This document shows, piece by piece, positions 1 through 8,722 of a stretch of 64,000 nt of DNA. Position 1 is the first letter of the stretch. Each line of letters starts with the position of its first letter. The stretch comes from Chryseolinea sp. (GTDB taxonomy: Bacteria > Bacteroidota > Bacteroidia > Cytophagales > Cyclobacteriaceae), in the NCBI GenBank assembly GCA_025923195.1, contig JAICGJ010000002.1, forward strand, positions 1-64,000, read 5' to 3'. Below the pieces are notes generated by a model that was given only the letters and a program-made list of their open reading frames with translations, made no database searches and was not told where the DNA came from. A program made the position numbers and the translations under genes.

Positions 1-371
1 CTTTCGTCGGCACTTTGTTTCCGCATCGTTATATCTTGTATAACACCTCTGCGAATAATAGTACCATCAGACCTTAATTCATGGTTTGACAGGAACTCCA
101 CCCATTTCAGACTTCCACCAACCCAAATTCTCCCTTGCCAATGCCATTCGTTGCCTGAGGTTTCGGAGACAGCAGATGTTTCGTATAGGTTCTGGATATC
201 GTCTTTGTGTATGATCGCATCAAGTGCACCTACGTCCTGCACAATCGTACTGGCAGGAAGTCCGAGTATTCGGTCTGAAGTGTCGCTGACGAAATTGAAG
301 CGTCTTGAGCCGTCAGGGAAAATGACATACTCATAGAGCACCACGGGCAAATGCCTTAAAAGATCTTGCAT
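1..371 (-). CDS. PAS-domain sensor protein, N-terminal part (cut by window edge)
   Basis: The frame is open from the ATG at 371 to base 1 without a stop, giving 123 residues. They read as a PAS_3-type sensor domain followed by a PAC segment that ends QDITMRKQSADE, the usual junction to a second PAS or a histidine-kinase module. There is no signal peptide or membrane segment, so a cytoplasmic sensor starting directly with PAS is likely. The output domain lies outside the window, so histidine kinase is inferred from family habit only. A good promoter candidate lies about 65 bases upstream. Confidence 0.75.
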   Translation of the reverse strand, partial: MQDLLRHLPVVLYEYVIFPDGSRRFNFVSDTSDRILGLPASTIVQDVGALDAIIHKDDIQNLYETSAVSETSGNEWHWQGRIWVGGSLKWVEFLSNHELRSDGTIIRRGVIQDITMRKQSADE

Positions 372-434
372 ACGTCAGAAGAAGAAAGCGACTATCCTCA
401 AACTCACTCAGGGCCAGGAATGAGTGTAAACTTC

Positions 435-464
435 GAAATATACTGGATAGAAAGAAGAAAACAA
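435..464 (-). promoter_or_regulatory. Putative Bacteroidota -33/-7 promoter for the PAS sensor gene
   Basis: On the minus strand a TTG (464-462) is followed after exactly 19 bases by TATATTTC (442-435), a 7/8 match to the Bacteroidota -7 element TAnnTTTG. The spacing fits the usual 17-19. It lies 64 bases before the ATG at 371. The rest of the 372-590 gap holds nothing else I can identify. Confidence 0.4.
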
Positions 465-590
465 GCGGTCCGGCGTTTTAACATTCTAAGCTGGGAGGCA
501 ACAATTCAGTGGCCCGACGGAAGGATTCCCTGACAACGTGTACCAGTAATTCAAAAGTTTTGAAGCCGTCGAAAAATGGTTAAGCGTGGG

Positions 591-1064
591 TCACAAACTA
601 GTCATTTTCCGGAGCCAGGATCTGGCTTCTCTGATAGACTCAAAATTTCGGGCCTTGATCAAGGCGGCCGCTTCCTCCATTTCCTTGATAGAAAGGCGCG
701 TAAATTTGCTGGCGGGCATAACAACAGCTAAATAGCGGATTCCAAGGCGCTCCATCTCGGGCATGACCTGAGTTCTGAAATAATGAATGTCCTCGTCAAG
801 GACGGGACCAGCCGTTCGGCTATCAGTCATCATGTGCAATTTCGGGTAATTCCTTATTTCTTGCCTGATAAGCTCAAGCCTCTTCTGCTGCACAAATTGA
901 TAATGCTCGCTGTAGCGCGGAATTCCAGTAAGCGTAAGCTTTATACAAGGAATTGAGTCATCTAACTCCAGGGTTGCATACTCATCCTTGTAATAAGGCC
1001 TTACCATGCTTTCGGCTTTAAAAAGAGTGGAATTGAGGGTTCCCATGGAAACGTAATTTAACAT
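591..1064 (-). CDS. STAS/SEC14-like hypothetical protein
   Basis: A soluble protein of 157 residues without signal peptide or membrane segments. The pattern of an N-terminal beta strand pair, a central segment with LHMMTDSR, and an amphipathic helix ending in a REARSWLRK helix is like the SpoIIAA/SEC14-type STAS fold proteins often encoded beside PAS sensors in Bacteroidota. That family link is by resemblance only. The gene points the same way as the PAS sensor gene 219 bases downstream. The start may be the ATG at 1064 or the in-frame ATG at 1046. Substrate and partner are unknown. Confidence 0.6.
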   Translation of the reverse strand: MLNYVSMGTLNSTLFKAESMVRPYYKDEYATLELDDSIPCIKLTLTGIPRYSEHYQFVQQKRLELIRQEIRNYPKLHMMTDSRTAGPVLDEDIHYFRTQVMPEMERLGIRYLAVVMPASKFTRLSIKEMEEAAALIKARNFESIREARSWLRKMTSL

Positions 1065-1165
1065 ATATAAAGGATTTGTAAAAATATTGGTGACAATACG
1101 GCTTAAAAAATCATCAAAACGTAAACTTTATTTTAACTAACTTCATCCTAGTTAATCCTTATACG

Positions 1166-1543
1166 ATGCCTACGATAGAAATAGGTCAAAAGATTAAAGA
1201 AATCTTTGACAATCGTCAAATAAAGTTGACCGACTTTGCGGATGAACTTGGAACTGTCAGACAGAACGTATACCGCATTTTTAAGAAACGACACCTGGAT
1301 ACAGGGTTATTGCTAAAAATATCACAGGTGCTCAACCATAACTTTTTCCAGTATTACGTGGCCGACCCCACGGAAATTACTGATGAAAAAATTAAACTTC
1401 TGAAGTCTGAAACGTCCGATTATCAGAAACAGCTTGAGCTCAGTCGCAAGGAAATCGATTACCTCAGGAAAATCATCAAGCTCATGGAAGAAAAGGCGGA
1501 GTTGGTACACCAACTTGGGAAGGATACCATGATGCTGCAATAA
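1166..1543 (+). CDS. XRE-family helix-turn-helix regulator with C-terminal coiled coil
   Basis: The protein has 125 residues. Residues 5-65 form a Cro/C1-type helix-turn-helix (IGQKIKEIFDNRQIKLTDFA, then a recognition helix around QNVYRIFKKR). Residues 72-118 are a heptad-rich coiled coil that probably mediates dimerisation. It lacks the inducer or peptidase domains of larger XRE proteins. It stands alone, divergent from the STAS-like gene and convergent with the methyltransferase gene. Bacteroidota carry many such single-HTH coiled-coil proteins; targets are not known. Confidence 0.8.
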   Translation: MPTIEIGQKIKEIFDNRQIKLTDFADELGTVRQNVYRIFKKRHLDTGLLLKISQVLNHNFFQYYVADPTEITDEKIKLLKSETSDYQKQLELSRKEIDYLRKIIKLMEEKAELVHQLGKDTMMLQ

Positions 1544-1559
1544 TATTCCACGCGGGCTT

Positions 1560-2189
1560 TCAATTTTGTCCGGATACCCCACCTAATTGAAACAACGCGC
1601 TACTGATAAATCCTTTTGAAAAATCCTTACTACTAATTTCCACAAATCCGGATTGTCTAATTGATTTTTTCCATTCAGGGAATTCCCTCACGTTCAGGCT
1701 GGTCATAACTCTAAAAAATCTGTACATAACGCAAAGCATCGCGCTATGCCACCACGTTCTGTTCATGAAATCACAGGCAAGCCATAGCGTTCGATGGTGG
1801 CACGAGCTCCGTATGAGGCTTACGACTTTGGTGCACGATTCCTGACCAAATAAATCCAAATAAAAATGCGTGATGATCGCGTCAAATTCGATACCTCGGG
1901 GAACGGAATTTTCCGTTCCATGAACAAAGAAAACATTGTTCGATCCCTCCGCTTTTTTCTTTGCCATTTCAACCATTTTCAAGGAGGCGTCAATGTAAAC
2001 CACTTTGCAATTTGGATTCAAGGACAACAGTTCGGCCAGTAGCCATCCCGTGCCTCCGCCTAGAACCAACACATGCCCGCCCTGAGGTATTTCCTTTAAA
2101 AATAAAGTCTGTGCCCGACGAATACTTTTGCCGAATACAATACCCGCCAACAAATCGTAAACAGGGGCTATCCGGTCAAAATTGTTCAT
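1560..2189 (-). CDS. Class I SAM-dependent methyltransferase (UbiE-like)
   Basis: The protein has 209 residues. Motif I, VLVLGGGTGWLL, near residue 42 is the SAM-binding glycine loop, followed by an acidic residue at the end of strand 2 (VVYIDAS) that would contact the ribose. The start NNFDRIAPVYD matches the N-terminal signature of UbiE/Coq5-type enzymes. The gene follows the UbiA-like gene with a 3-base gap, so the two are almost certainly co-transcribed and may act on the same isoprenoid or lipid. It is shorter than canonical UbiE/MenG (about 240 residues), so I do not assign menaquinone methylation. Confidence 0.75.
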   Translation of the reverse strand: MNNFDRIAPVYDLLAGIVFGKSIRRAQTLFLKEIPQGGHVLVLGGGTGWLLAELLSLNPNCKVVYIDASLKMVEMAKKKAEGSNNVFFVHGTENSVPRGIEFDAIITHFYLDLFGQESCTKVVSLIRSSCHHRTLWLACDFMNRTWWHSAMLCVMYRFFRVMTSLNVREFPEWKKSIRQSGFVEISSKDFSKGFISSALFQLGGVSGQN

Positions 2190-2192
2190 CGC

Positions 2193-3008
2193 TTAGATCA
2201 AAAAAAATACTGGAAGCATAAATATTGCATCACCAATGGGCCTGTACAGCTCATCGCTCTCCAAAACCTTCCTGAACAGGAATATGCTGAGCAGCACACT
2301 ATTCATGGCAATCAAGATAAACACAGCCATGATTGGTGCTGTCAAGTTTAGCTGGATAATCGCCAGAATAAAATTTAACGTAAACAATGCGATTAGAAGG
2401 ATTTCCGTGGTGCGCCTTCCTAAAATTGTAACGAATGAATTTTGGTCGTCCTGTTGATCGAAAGCGTGGTCAAACCATGAGAACAAAACAAGGTTAGCCC
2501 AGGCAATGGAGCCAAATTGAAGTATGAGGAGGTAATGCATCATCCCGGTTTGGACTGGTGTTGTCGTTATTGATAACAATAGAATGCCGGCGGTATACAG
2601 TGAGGCGATAAATAATTCCTTTAGGAAACGTAACGACCGGTGAATCATCAAATAAAACAGCACGATCGCAGACAGTACCAAGCCCCACTCAAAAACTTGT
2701 CTTCGAATAAAAAGTATAGTAGCTGCATCAATGACGATTGCCGCGTATAATACGAAAAGCAGCGTTCGATAATTTTCCTGATGGAACCGGTGTCTTAACG
2801 TCGACGCCGGATGCCTGATCCTCCTGGCATCTCTCAGATGATCGATGGTATAAATTATCCAGACAGTGAGTGCTAACGCAACAAGGCCGTAAATCTTCAC
2901 CTGAACGAGCAAAAGTTTAGAGAAGAACAACGCACTAATTACTGCACCAGCTACAATATCAATGCTTAGAATATTCACAAGCCGGTATTTTTTTAGTAAA
3001 AAGCTCAT
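2193..3008 (-). CDS. UbiA-superfamily prenyltransferase-like integral membrane protein
   Basis: A very hydrophobic protein of 271 residues with about eight predicted membrane helices. Two Asp-rich stretches sit where UbiA enzymes bind Mg-diphosphate: IDHLRDARR near residue 56 and FDHAFDQQDD near residue 180. UbiA enzymes join a prenyl chain to an aromatic or lipid acceptor in the membrane. The first motif is DxxxD rather than the full NDxxDxxxD, so the activity is uncertain and it is not an obvious MenA. It is paired with the methyltransferase gene and its ATG directly abuts the T-run of the ATP synthase terminator. Confidence 0.6.
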   Translation of the reverse strand: MSFLLKKYRLVNILSIDIVAGAVISALFFSKLLLVQVKIYGLVALALTVWIIYTIDHLRDARRIRHPASTLRHRFHQENYRTLLFVLYAAIVIDAATILFIRRQVFEWGLVLSAIVLFYLMIHRSLRFLKELFIASLYTAGILLLSITTTPVQTGMMHYLLILQFGSIAWANLVLFSWFDHAFDQQDDQNSFVTILGRRTTEILLIALFTLNFILAIIQLNLTAPIMAVFILIAMNSVLLSIFLFRKVLESDELYRPIGDAIFMLPVFFLI

Positions 3009-3040
3009 AAAAAAAGTCCTCCAAAAATGATGGAAGACTT
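3009..3040 (-). terminator. Rho-independent terminator after the ATP synthase operon
   Basis: On the minus strand a 10-base stem with one mismatch (arms 3031-3040 and 3014-3023, 7-base loop) is followed by a T-run at 3014-3009. It lies 25 bases after the atpG stop. The T-run ends at the ATG of the UbiA-like gene (3008), so the hairpin covers that gene's whole translation-initiation region. Confidence 0.75.
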
Positions 3041-3065
3041 CAAATTTAAGATTTAGGTAAGATGA

Positions 3066-3947
3066 TCAGGCAGACTTAAGCGCTTCGGCACCACCAACGA
3101 TCTCGAGGATTTCTTTCGTGATGGCCGCTTGGCGCGATCGGTTATAAGCGAGTTTGAGTTCCTTTAACAACTCTCCTGCATTTTCCGAGGCTTTGTCCAT
3201 GGCCGTCATGCGAGCAGCGTGTTCTGCAGCATTTGATTCAAGGACTGATCGATATAATTGTACATTCAGCAACTGTGGTATTAATTCTGGAAGCAACTCT
3301 ACTGCGTTTGGTTCTAAGATATAGTCTGGCGCATGGCTCGTGACTGGGGTTTCGAATGTAAGCGGCAAAAACTGTTCGACCTTAAGCGTCTGTGTAGCAA
3401 CATTCTTAAATTCGTTATAGACTATCTCTACTTTATCGAATCCTCCGCGCTTAAAGGTTTCAATCACATAATTACCCGCCTGCGCTACGTTGGCAAAGGT
3501 TAATTGACCAAAGATGCCCCAATATAAATCTGCGCACGGATATTTCCGTTTGCTGAAGTAATCCATCGACCTTTTCCCCAAGGGCAGAATCGTCACATTG
3601 CCTTTCCGGAATTGCTCGGGGTATTTTTCCTGTATAAGGCGCACGGTGGTTTTTATGACAGTGCTGTTGAATGCACCGCACAAACCACGGTCAGAGGTTA
3701 TAGCCACGATCAGGATCTTGTTTTCGTCGCGCTTAATAGTATACCAATCGTTGTCCAAGTCCGCACCAACGGCCGCAGTAAGATTCGAAACGATAGTACT
3801 GAGTTTTCCCGCAAACGGTCTGATCTGATGCATTTTTTCTTGTGACTTTCGAAGCTTTGAAGCTGCCACCATGCGCATAGCCTTCGTTATCTGTTGCGTC
3901 GAAATAACGGAAATAATTCTATTTTTAACCTCTTTTAAGCTAGGCAT
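3066..3947 (-). CDS. atpG: F-type ATP synthase gamma subunit
   Basis: The central-shaft subunit of F1, 293 residues. The N-terminal helix (LKEVKNRIISVISTQQIT, then MRMVAASKLRKSQ) and C-terminal helix (MDKASENAGELLKELKLAYN, then RQAAITKEILEIVGGAEAL) form the coiled-coil rotor and are strongly conserved. It is the last gene of the operon, 13 bases after atpA, and is followed by a terminator. The beta and epsilon genes that follow gamma in many other bacteria are absent here. Confidence 0.97.
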   Translation of the reverse strand: MPSLKEVKNRIISVISTQQITKAMRMVAASKLRKSQEKMHQIRPFAGKLSTIVSNLTAAVGADLDNDWYTIKRDENKILIVAITSDRGLCGAFNSTVIKTTVRLIQEKYPEQFRKGNVTILPLGKRSMDYFSKRKYPCADLYWGIFGQLTFANVAQAGNYVIETFKRGGFDKVEIVYNEFKNVATQTLKVEQFLPLTFETPVTSHAPDYILEPNAVELLPELIPQLLNVQLYRSVLESNAAEHAARMTAMDKASENAGELLKELKLAYNRSRQAAITKEILEIVGGAEALKSA

Positions 3948-3960
3948 ACTCTCTATTGGA

Positions 3961-5538
3961 TTAAATCAGATTACCCGCTATTTCCTCGGCGATCTTTTTT
4001 ATCAACTCAACATCCTGATCTTCCATCTTGCCGGCTCTGAAGTTATCCAGCACTTTCCTATGCTGTTCTCTTAGGGCCAATAGAAAATCATGTTCAAATT
4101 CTTTCACTTTTTCTACGGGCACCTTGTCCAGGAATCCCCGTGTAGAGGCCAGGATAATAGCAACCTGCTCCTCGACGGGAACCGGAGCGAACTGAGGTTG
4201 TTTCAAGATTTCCTGATTCTTTCTTCCACGATCAATGGTCAATTTAGTTGCGGCATCAAGATCAGAACCAAACTTGGAGAAGGCCTCAAGCTCACGAAAT
4301 TGAGCCTGGTCGAGTTTTAACGTGCCAGCGACCTTCTTCATCGACTTGATCTGCGCTGATCCACCAACGCGGGATACTGAAATACCCACATTAATGGCTG
4401 GTCTTATACCCGAGTTGAAGAGATTTGATTCGAGAAATATCTGCCCGTCTGTAATCGATATAACATTCGTAGGAATATAGGCTGACACGTCGCCTGCCTG
4501 GGTTTCGATAATGGGTAGAGCAGTAAGCGATCCACCGCCCTTCACAAGATGCTTAATAGATGGCGGAAGGTCATTCATATTTCGGGCGATCCCATCATCA
4601 TTGATGATCTTGGCTGCGCGCTCAAGAAGGCGTGAATGGAGATAAAATATATCCCCCGGGTATGCTTCGCGACCGGGAGGTCGCCTTAACAGCAAGCATA
4701 CTTCACGGTAGGCCACGGCTTGTTTTGAAAGATCGTCATAGATAACAAGCGCTGGCAGTCCGCCGTCTCTTACAAACTCTCCGATAGCTGCACCTGTAAA
4801 GGGAGCAAAATATTGAAGCGGTGCAGGATCTGAAGCATTAGCCGCGACTATAACAGTATATTTCATCGCGCCCGTTTTTTCCAACACCGCCGCGACGCTG
4901 GCGATTGTAGACGCCTTTTGTCCTATGGCCACATATATACAATAGACCGGCTGGCCTCGCTCAAAAAATTGTCTTTGATTGATAATAGTATCAATGGCTA
5001 CCGCAGTCTTGCCCGTCTGGCGGTCTCCAATAATCAGCTCACGCTGGCCGCGTCCAATGGGTATCATTGCATCTATAGCCTTGATACCAGTTTGTAACGG
5101 CTCGTTTACCGGTTGTCTGAAAATGACCCCCGGTGCCTTACGTTCCAGCGGCATTTCGTATAATTCCCCAGTAATTGGGCCTTTGCCATCGATCGGGTCA
5201 CCCAAAGTATTGATTACCCGACCTATCATGCCGTTACCAACCTTAATTGACGCAATCTTGCCTGTTCTCCGGACTGTATCACCCTCATGAATACCCTTTG
5301 ATTCGCCCATAAGTACAGCGCCCACGTTATCTTCTTCAAGATTGAGAACCATTCCCTTTAGACCATTTTCAAACTCCAGGTATTCGCCTGCTTGCGCTTT
5401 ATTTAATCCATAAATACGAGCTACCCCATCACCTACTGTTAAAACGGTACCAACTTCTTCCAAATCAGCTTGGGTTCTTGCGCCTGCTAATTGTTCAGTT
5501 AGAATAGCCGATACTTCTTCTGGTCTTATCTCTGCCAT
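3961..5538 (-). CDS. atpA: F-type ATP synthase alpha subunit
   Basis: The non-catalytic nucleotide-binding subunit of the F1 head, 525 residues. The P-loop GDRQTGKT is at 171-178. The arginine-finger region SRVGGSAQ is present, as is the beta-barrel N-terminus that starts with the typical [14 protein letters not shown]. The length is normal for the family. The gene lies 18 bases after atpH in the order B-E-F-H-A-G. The catalytic beta subunit must be encoded elsewhere in the genome. Confidence 0.98.
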   Translation of the reverse strand: MAEIRPEEVSAILTEQLAGARTQADLEEVGTVLTVGDGVARIYGLNKAQAGEYLEFENGLKGMVLNLEEDNVGAVLMGESKGIHEGDTVRRTGKIASIKVGNGMIGRVINTLGDPIDGKGPITGELYEMPLERKAPGVIFRQPVNEPLQTGIKAIDAMIPIGRGQRELIIGDRQTGKTAVAIDTIINQRQFFERGQPVYCIYVAIGQKASTIASVAAVLEKTGAMKYTVIVAANASDPAPLQYFAPFTGAAIGEFVRDGGLPALVIYDDLSKQAVAYREVCLLLRRPPGREAYPGDIFYLHSRLLERAAKIINDDGIARNMNDLPPSIKHLVKGGGSLTALPIIETQAGDVSAYIPTNVISITDGQIFLESNLFNSGIRPAINVGISVSRVGGSAQIKSMKKVAGTLKLDQAQFRELEAFSKFGSDLDAATKLTIDRGRKNQEILKQPQFAPVPVEEQVAIILASTRGFLDKVPVEKVKEFEHDFLLALREQHRKVLDNFRAGKMEDQDVELIKKIAEEIAGNLI

Positions 5539-5556
5539 GTTTATGAATATTAATTC

Positions 5557-6111
5557 TTAAGTAAGTTGTGTATGATTACTAAAATTCAATCGTAGTATTT
5601 TCAACTGGTGCTTTATAGAGGAATCGATTTGTTGACTTCCTGCGTTCAAGATAAATCCACCTATGATTTCCGGATCCACATTTTCTTTTAATTCTACCCG
5701 GGGCCTGCCTAAGACTTTCCTGGCAAGGGCCAGAATTTCATCTCGGAGTTCATTGCCCAACGGTACGGCTGTTACAACTGATGCCTTGCCAATCCCCAGA
5801 TGTTCATTGTAAGCCTCATGGAATTCAGCAGCTATGAGGGGTAATAACGCTTCACGATTTTTCTCTGTGATAATGCGAAAAAAAGACAACGTTAGGTCAT
5901 TGAACCGGCCACGAAACAAGGCCTCAAGCACATTTTTCTTTTTATAATGCTTGATAATGGGACTCCTCAAAGCAATTACTAGAATCCGATTTTCATGAAG
6001 CACTTTTGTAAACGCAAGCATATCAGCGTGTACTTCCTCAAGCACCCCTTTTGATACTGCGAGATTAAGCAGTGATTTGACATAACGCGAAGCTGCCTTG
6101 ATGTCTGCCAT
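5557..6111 (-). CDS. atpH: F-type ATP synthase delta subunit
   Basis: The 184-residue OSCP/delta subunit that links the b-stalk to the top of F1. It has the family's helical N-terminal domain (residues 1-105) and the C-terminal signature region around VDPEIIGGFILNAGSQQIDSS reduced to a short beta hairpin. Only 3 bases separate it from atpF, which suggests translational coupling. Identity rests on these motifs and on the operon position. Confidence 0.95.
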   Translation of the reverse strand: MADIKAASRYVKSLLNLAVSKGVLEEVHADMLAFTKVLHENRILVIALRSPIIKHYKKKNVLEALFRGRFNDLTLSFFRIITEKNREALLPLIAAEFHEAYNEHLGIGKASVVTAVPLGNELRDEILALARKVLGRPRVELKENVDPEIIGGFILNAGSQQIDSSIKHQLKILRLNFSNHTQLT

Positions 6112-6114
6112 TGC

Positions 6115-6609
6115 CTAATTCAATTTTATGTCTTTAATGTATTGCTGGGTCAGATCCTTTTGGGCTTGGTCATTGGAAAGATTTTTGCGCAGAATTTTGC
6201 TGGCGACATCCAACGAGAGATTGGCAACTACGTCTTTTACTTCCCTCAATGCTGCCTGTTTTTCGTTATTGATGGCCATACGCGCGTCGTCGATAATGCG
6301 GTCAGCAGATTTCTTTGCATTCTGCTCAGCTTCCTCCTTCATGCGGACGGAGACATCCCTTGCATCCCGCAGAATTTTTTCACGTTCTTCCCGCGCCTGT
6401 TTCAGCAAATTCTCATTGTCAGACTTAAGTCTCGACATTTCAATTCTTGCCCTTTCAGCTGTATCAAGCGCATCCTGAATAGATCTTTCTCTTTCTTTCA
6501 GTGAGGTAATGATCGGCTTCCAGGCTAGCTTGGCGAGCAGGAAAAATAAAAGCAGGAACACAATAAGTTGCCAGAGGATAAGACCGGTTCCAGGTGTGAG
6601 TAGCTCCAT
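6115..6609 (-). CDS. atpF: F-type ATP synthase b subunit
   Basis: The peripheral-stalk subunit, 164 residues. It has one N-terminal membrane helix (about 9-27) ending in the conserved LAKLAWKPI, followed by a long charged helix (30-140) that dimerises. No second b or b-prime gene is present in the operon, so a b homodimer is expected. It lies between atpE (78-base gap) and atpH (3-base gap). Confidence 0.95.
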   Translation of the reverse strand: MELLTPGTGLILWQLIVFLLLFFLLAKLAWKPIITSLKERERSIQDALDTAERARIEMSRLKSDNENLLKQAREEREKILRDARDVSVRMKEEAEQNAKKSADRIIDDARMAINNEKQAALREVKDVVANLSLDVASKILRKNLSNDQAQKDLTQQYIKDIKLN

Positions 6610-6687
6610 ATCGTTGGTGTATCTGTTGTAGTTTAAATGTAATAAAGAAGCTTGCCCGGTCCATCACCATGGGCAAGCTCCAAATTT

Positions 6688-6945
<258 letters not shown>

Positions 6946-6967
6946 TTAGTTAAGTGAAACAAACCCC

Positions 6968-6983
6968 GTCCGCCAGCTGGCGG
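6968..6983. repeat. Perfect 16-base palindrome between atpB and atpE
   Basis: TCCGCCAGCTGGCGGA is fully self-complementary and far more GC-rich than its surroundings. It sits in the 65-base gap between the atpB stop and the atpE start. It could fold in the mRNA as a segmental stability element that favours atpE expression, or be a copy of a dispersed palindromic repeat. There is no T-run, so it is not a classical terminator. Confidence 0.6.
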
Positions 6984-7001
6984 AGGGATATCTTTAGTAG
7001 T

Positions 7002-8027
7002 TTAATGATGTTCATCTTCAGTTATGGCCATACCTATGTAGAGTGAGGAGAATAATACAAATACATAGGCCTGTATACCTGCAACCAACAATTCTATCAA
7101 ACTTATGAATAATACCATTACCGTCGACCCTGTGCCTACCCAGACACTCTTGAAGATAAATGCAAGGCAAATGAGGCTTAGCAGCACAATGTGACCTGCA
7201 GTTATCGCCACAAAAAGACGAATCGTAAGAGAAATTGGCTTTGTAAAAAGACCAACAATTTCCACAGGAAGTATAATCAGCCTCAAAGGAAGTGGAACGC
7301 CGGGAGTCCAGAATACATGACTCCAATATGATTTATTCCCGCTAAAATTGGTAATAATGAATGTTAGAACAGCAAGAGTGACCGTCACGGCAATGTTTCC
7401 TGTGAGGTTGCCCGCACCAGGAAGCAATCCCAACAGATTTCCAAAAAGTATAAAGAAGAAAAGCGTTAGCATGTAGGGCAAAAATTTTTCGTAGCGAGGC
7501 CCAATGTTTGGCTTTACGATCTCATCCCGAATAAATAGAATTATGGGCTCAAAAAAAGATTGGATACCTGAAGGTGATTTCCCTTTGTTTTTCTCGTAGC
7601 CTTTAGCAACAGCCAAAAAAACCACTAACAAAAACGCCGCATTGATGAAGAGCATCGCGACGTTTTTTGTAATTGATAAATCCAGAACTGCCTTATGCGA
7701 TCCACTGAGATAGATATGGTTATGCTCTAATGTGTAGCCGTTGTGCTCTACGATATTATGATGATCATCATAAAAATTGCGGGAGGAGAAAATATCCAGA
7801 CCCTTTTCAGCTGAATAGACAATAACCGGCAGATAGATCGTTCCACCGTGATCCCATAAATGCCAAACGTGGTCGTCCAGAACGTGGTGGATTATGAACT
7901 GGCTTGCGTCAAATGCTTCCTCGCCTTCAGCCGGCCCCTGGACTGAAAAACCAGCGGTCGGAACCAAGAGGAAAAAAATAATAAAAGCAACGAAATTTTT
8001 TCTAATCAGGCTCAAAAATCGGCTCAT
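7002..8027 (-). CDS. atpB: F-type ATP synthase a subunit with His-rich N-terminal extension
   Basis: The 341-residue stator channel subunit of Fo. The C-terminal two thirds carry the family's helices, with the essential arginine R270 in SLTIRLFVAITAGH. Before the first conserved helix (from about 122) comes a cleavable-looking signal segment (10-28) and an exported domain of about 90 residues with 11 His between 47 and 111. The protein is therefore longer than the E. coli subunit (271). Similar extensions occur in other Bacteroidota, but their purpose is unclear. A -7 promoter element lies 35 bases upstream of the ATG. Confidence 0.95.
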   Translation of the reverse strand: MSRFLSLIRKNFVAFIIFFLLVPTAGFSVQGPAEGEEAFDASQFIIHHVLDDHVWHLWDHGGTIYLPVIVYSAEKGLDIFSSRNFYDDHHNIVEHNGYTLEHNHIYLSGSHKAVLDLSITKNVAMLFINAAFLLVVFLAVAKGYEKNKGKSPSGIQSFFEPIILFIRDEIVKPNIGPRYEKFLPYMLTLFFFILFGNLLGLLPGAGNLTGNIAVTVTLAVLTFIITNFSGNKSYWSHVFWTPGVPLPLRLIILPVEIVGLFTKPISLTIRLFVAITAGHIVLLSLICLAFIFKSVWVGTGSTVMVLFISLIELLVAGIQAYVFVLFSSLYIGMAITEDEHH

Positions 8028-8061
8028 TCAGGGCTAATTTCAAGGTTTTTAAATCCGAGCG

Positions 8062-8069
8062 CAAAGGTA
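8062..8069 (-). promoter_or_regulatory. Putative -7 element for atpB
   Basis: Minus-strand TACCTTTG (8069-8062) is an exact TAnnTTTG, followed by CGC, 35 bases before the atpB ATG. No good TTG is found 17-19 bases upstream. It suggests that atpB-E-F-H-A-G has its own promoter inside the longer gene string that starts with the M23 peptidase. Confidence 0.5.
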
Positions 8070-8126
8070 TTAATTAAAGCACCAGAAAAAAATGTTTTGA
8101 AAAAAAAATGCCCCTTACAGTATCTT

Positions 8127-8489
8127 CTACTTGGATACTTTCCGATATAAAAACCCGATCTCCAGAACCGTGAAAATGAGGTACAAAACCATAAACCAGA
8201 TCACGTTTGAAACCGCTTCAGATGGGTCCTCGGCAATCATGACAAAATTATAAACGCCGTAAGCAAGTAGCTTGACGGCCATGGATAACAGATAGACGTG
8301 TATAAAAAATGCTGCCTTGTTGAAACGATGCAGGTAAAAATATATCACACCAGTCCCAAATAATAAAAGGATCAATGTTTGAAAAAAGAATGAGGGAAGG
8401 AGTTGAATCCATTCCAGTCTTACCAATACCCACGATGCTAATACAAGCAAAATTGATACAGCAGCCAGTGTGACAAAAAAACGCGTCAA
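8127..8489 (-). CDS. AtpI-like four-helix membrane protein before atpB
   Basis: A 120-residue membrane protein with four predicted helices (about 4-22, 30-50, 58-80, 95-114) and little else. Lying between atpZ and atpB, it takes the position of AtpI, the assembly helper of the c-ring, and probably has a related role. The sequence alone does not prove it. The start is TTG at 8489, overlapping the atpZ stop codon in a TTGA arrangement, a sign of translational coupling. No in-frame ATG exists near the N-terminus. Confidence 0.7.
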   Translation of the reverse strand: MTRFFVTLAAVSILLVLASWVLVRLEWIQLLPSFFFQTLILLLFGTGVIYFYLHRFNKAAFFIHVYLLSMAVKLLAYGVYNFVMIAEDPSEAVSNVIWFMVLYLIFTVLEIGFLYRKVSK

Positions 8490-8722
8490 GAATTATCGCG
8501 GTTTATTGATCTGTAAACCTGGTACATCATACCTCCAAAGGCAGCCAGACCAAATAGCAGCATAAAAGCGGGGAACTTGATGTTGAGATACTGATCGAGC
8601 TTATACCCTAGCCATCCGAACACCCCGATCGCTGCCAGCAGCTGAATTGCTAAACTACTATATTTTAAATAGCTGTTATAGGTTTTTAACTTCTTGTTGT
8701 GGGATGGCTCTGTTAAGCCCAT
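8486..8722 (-). CDS. atpZ: AtpZ/AtpI-family ATP synthase accessory protein
   Basis: A small protein of 78 residues with two membrane helices separated by a short acidic turn (GWLGYKLDQYLN) and ending in a YQVYRSINR tail, the AtpZ pattern. AtpZ/AtpI proteins help assemble the c-ring and may carry Mg or Ca. I chose the ATG at 8722 because the residues after it (MGLTEPSHNKK) lead directly into the conserved part. A 5' extension to 8785 would run deeper into the bactofilin gene. The gene overlaps the bactofilin 3' end by 47 bases and the next gene by 4. Confidence 0.8.
   Translation of the reverse strand: MGLTEPSHNKKLKTYNSYLKYSSLAIQLLAAIGVFGWLGYKLDQYLNIKFPAFMLLFGLAAFGGMMYQVYRSINRDNS

Noticed and set aside
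2193-3008. Identification of the UbiA-like gene as menA
   Set aside because: The Asp motifs are incomplete and the protein is short; a specific name is not justified.
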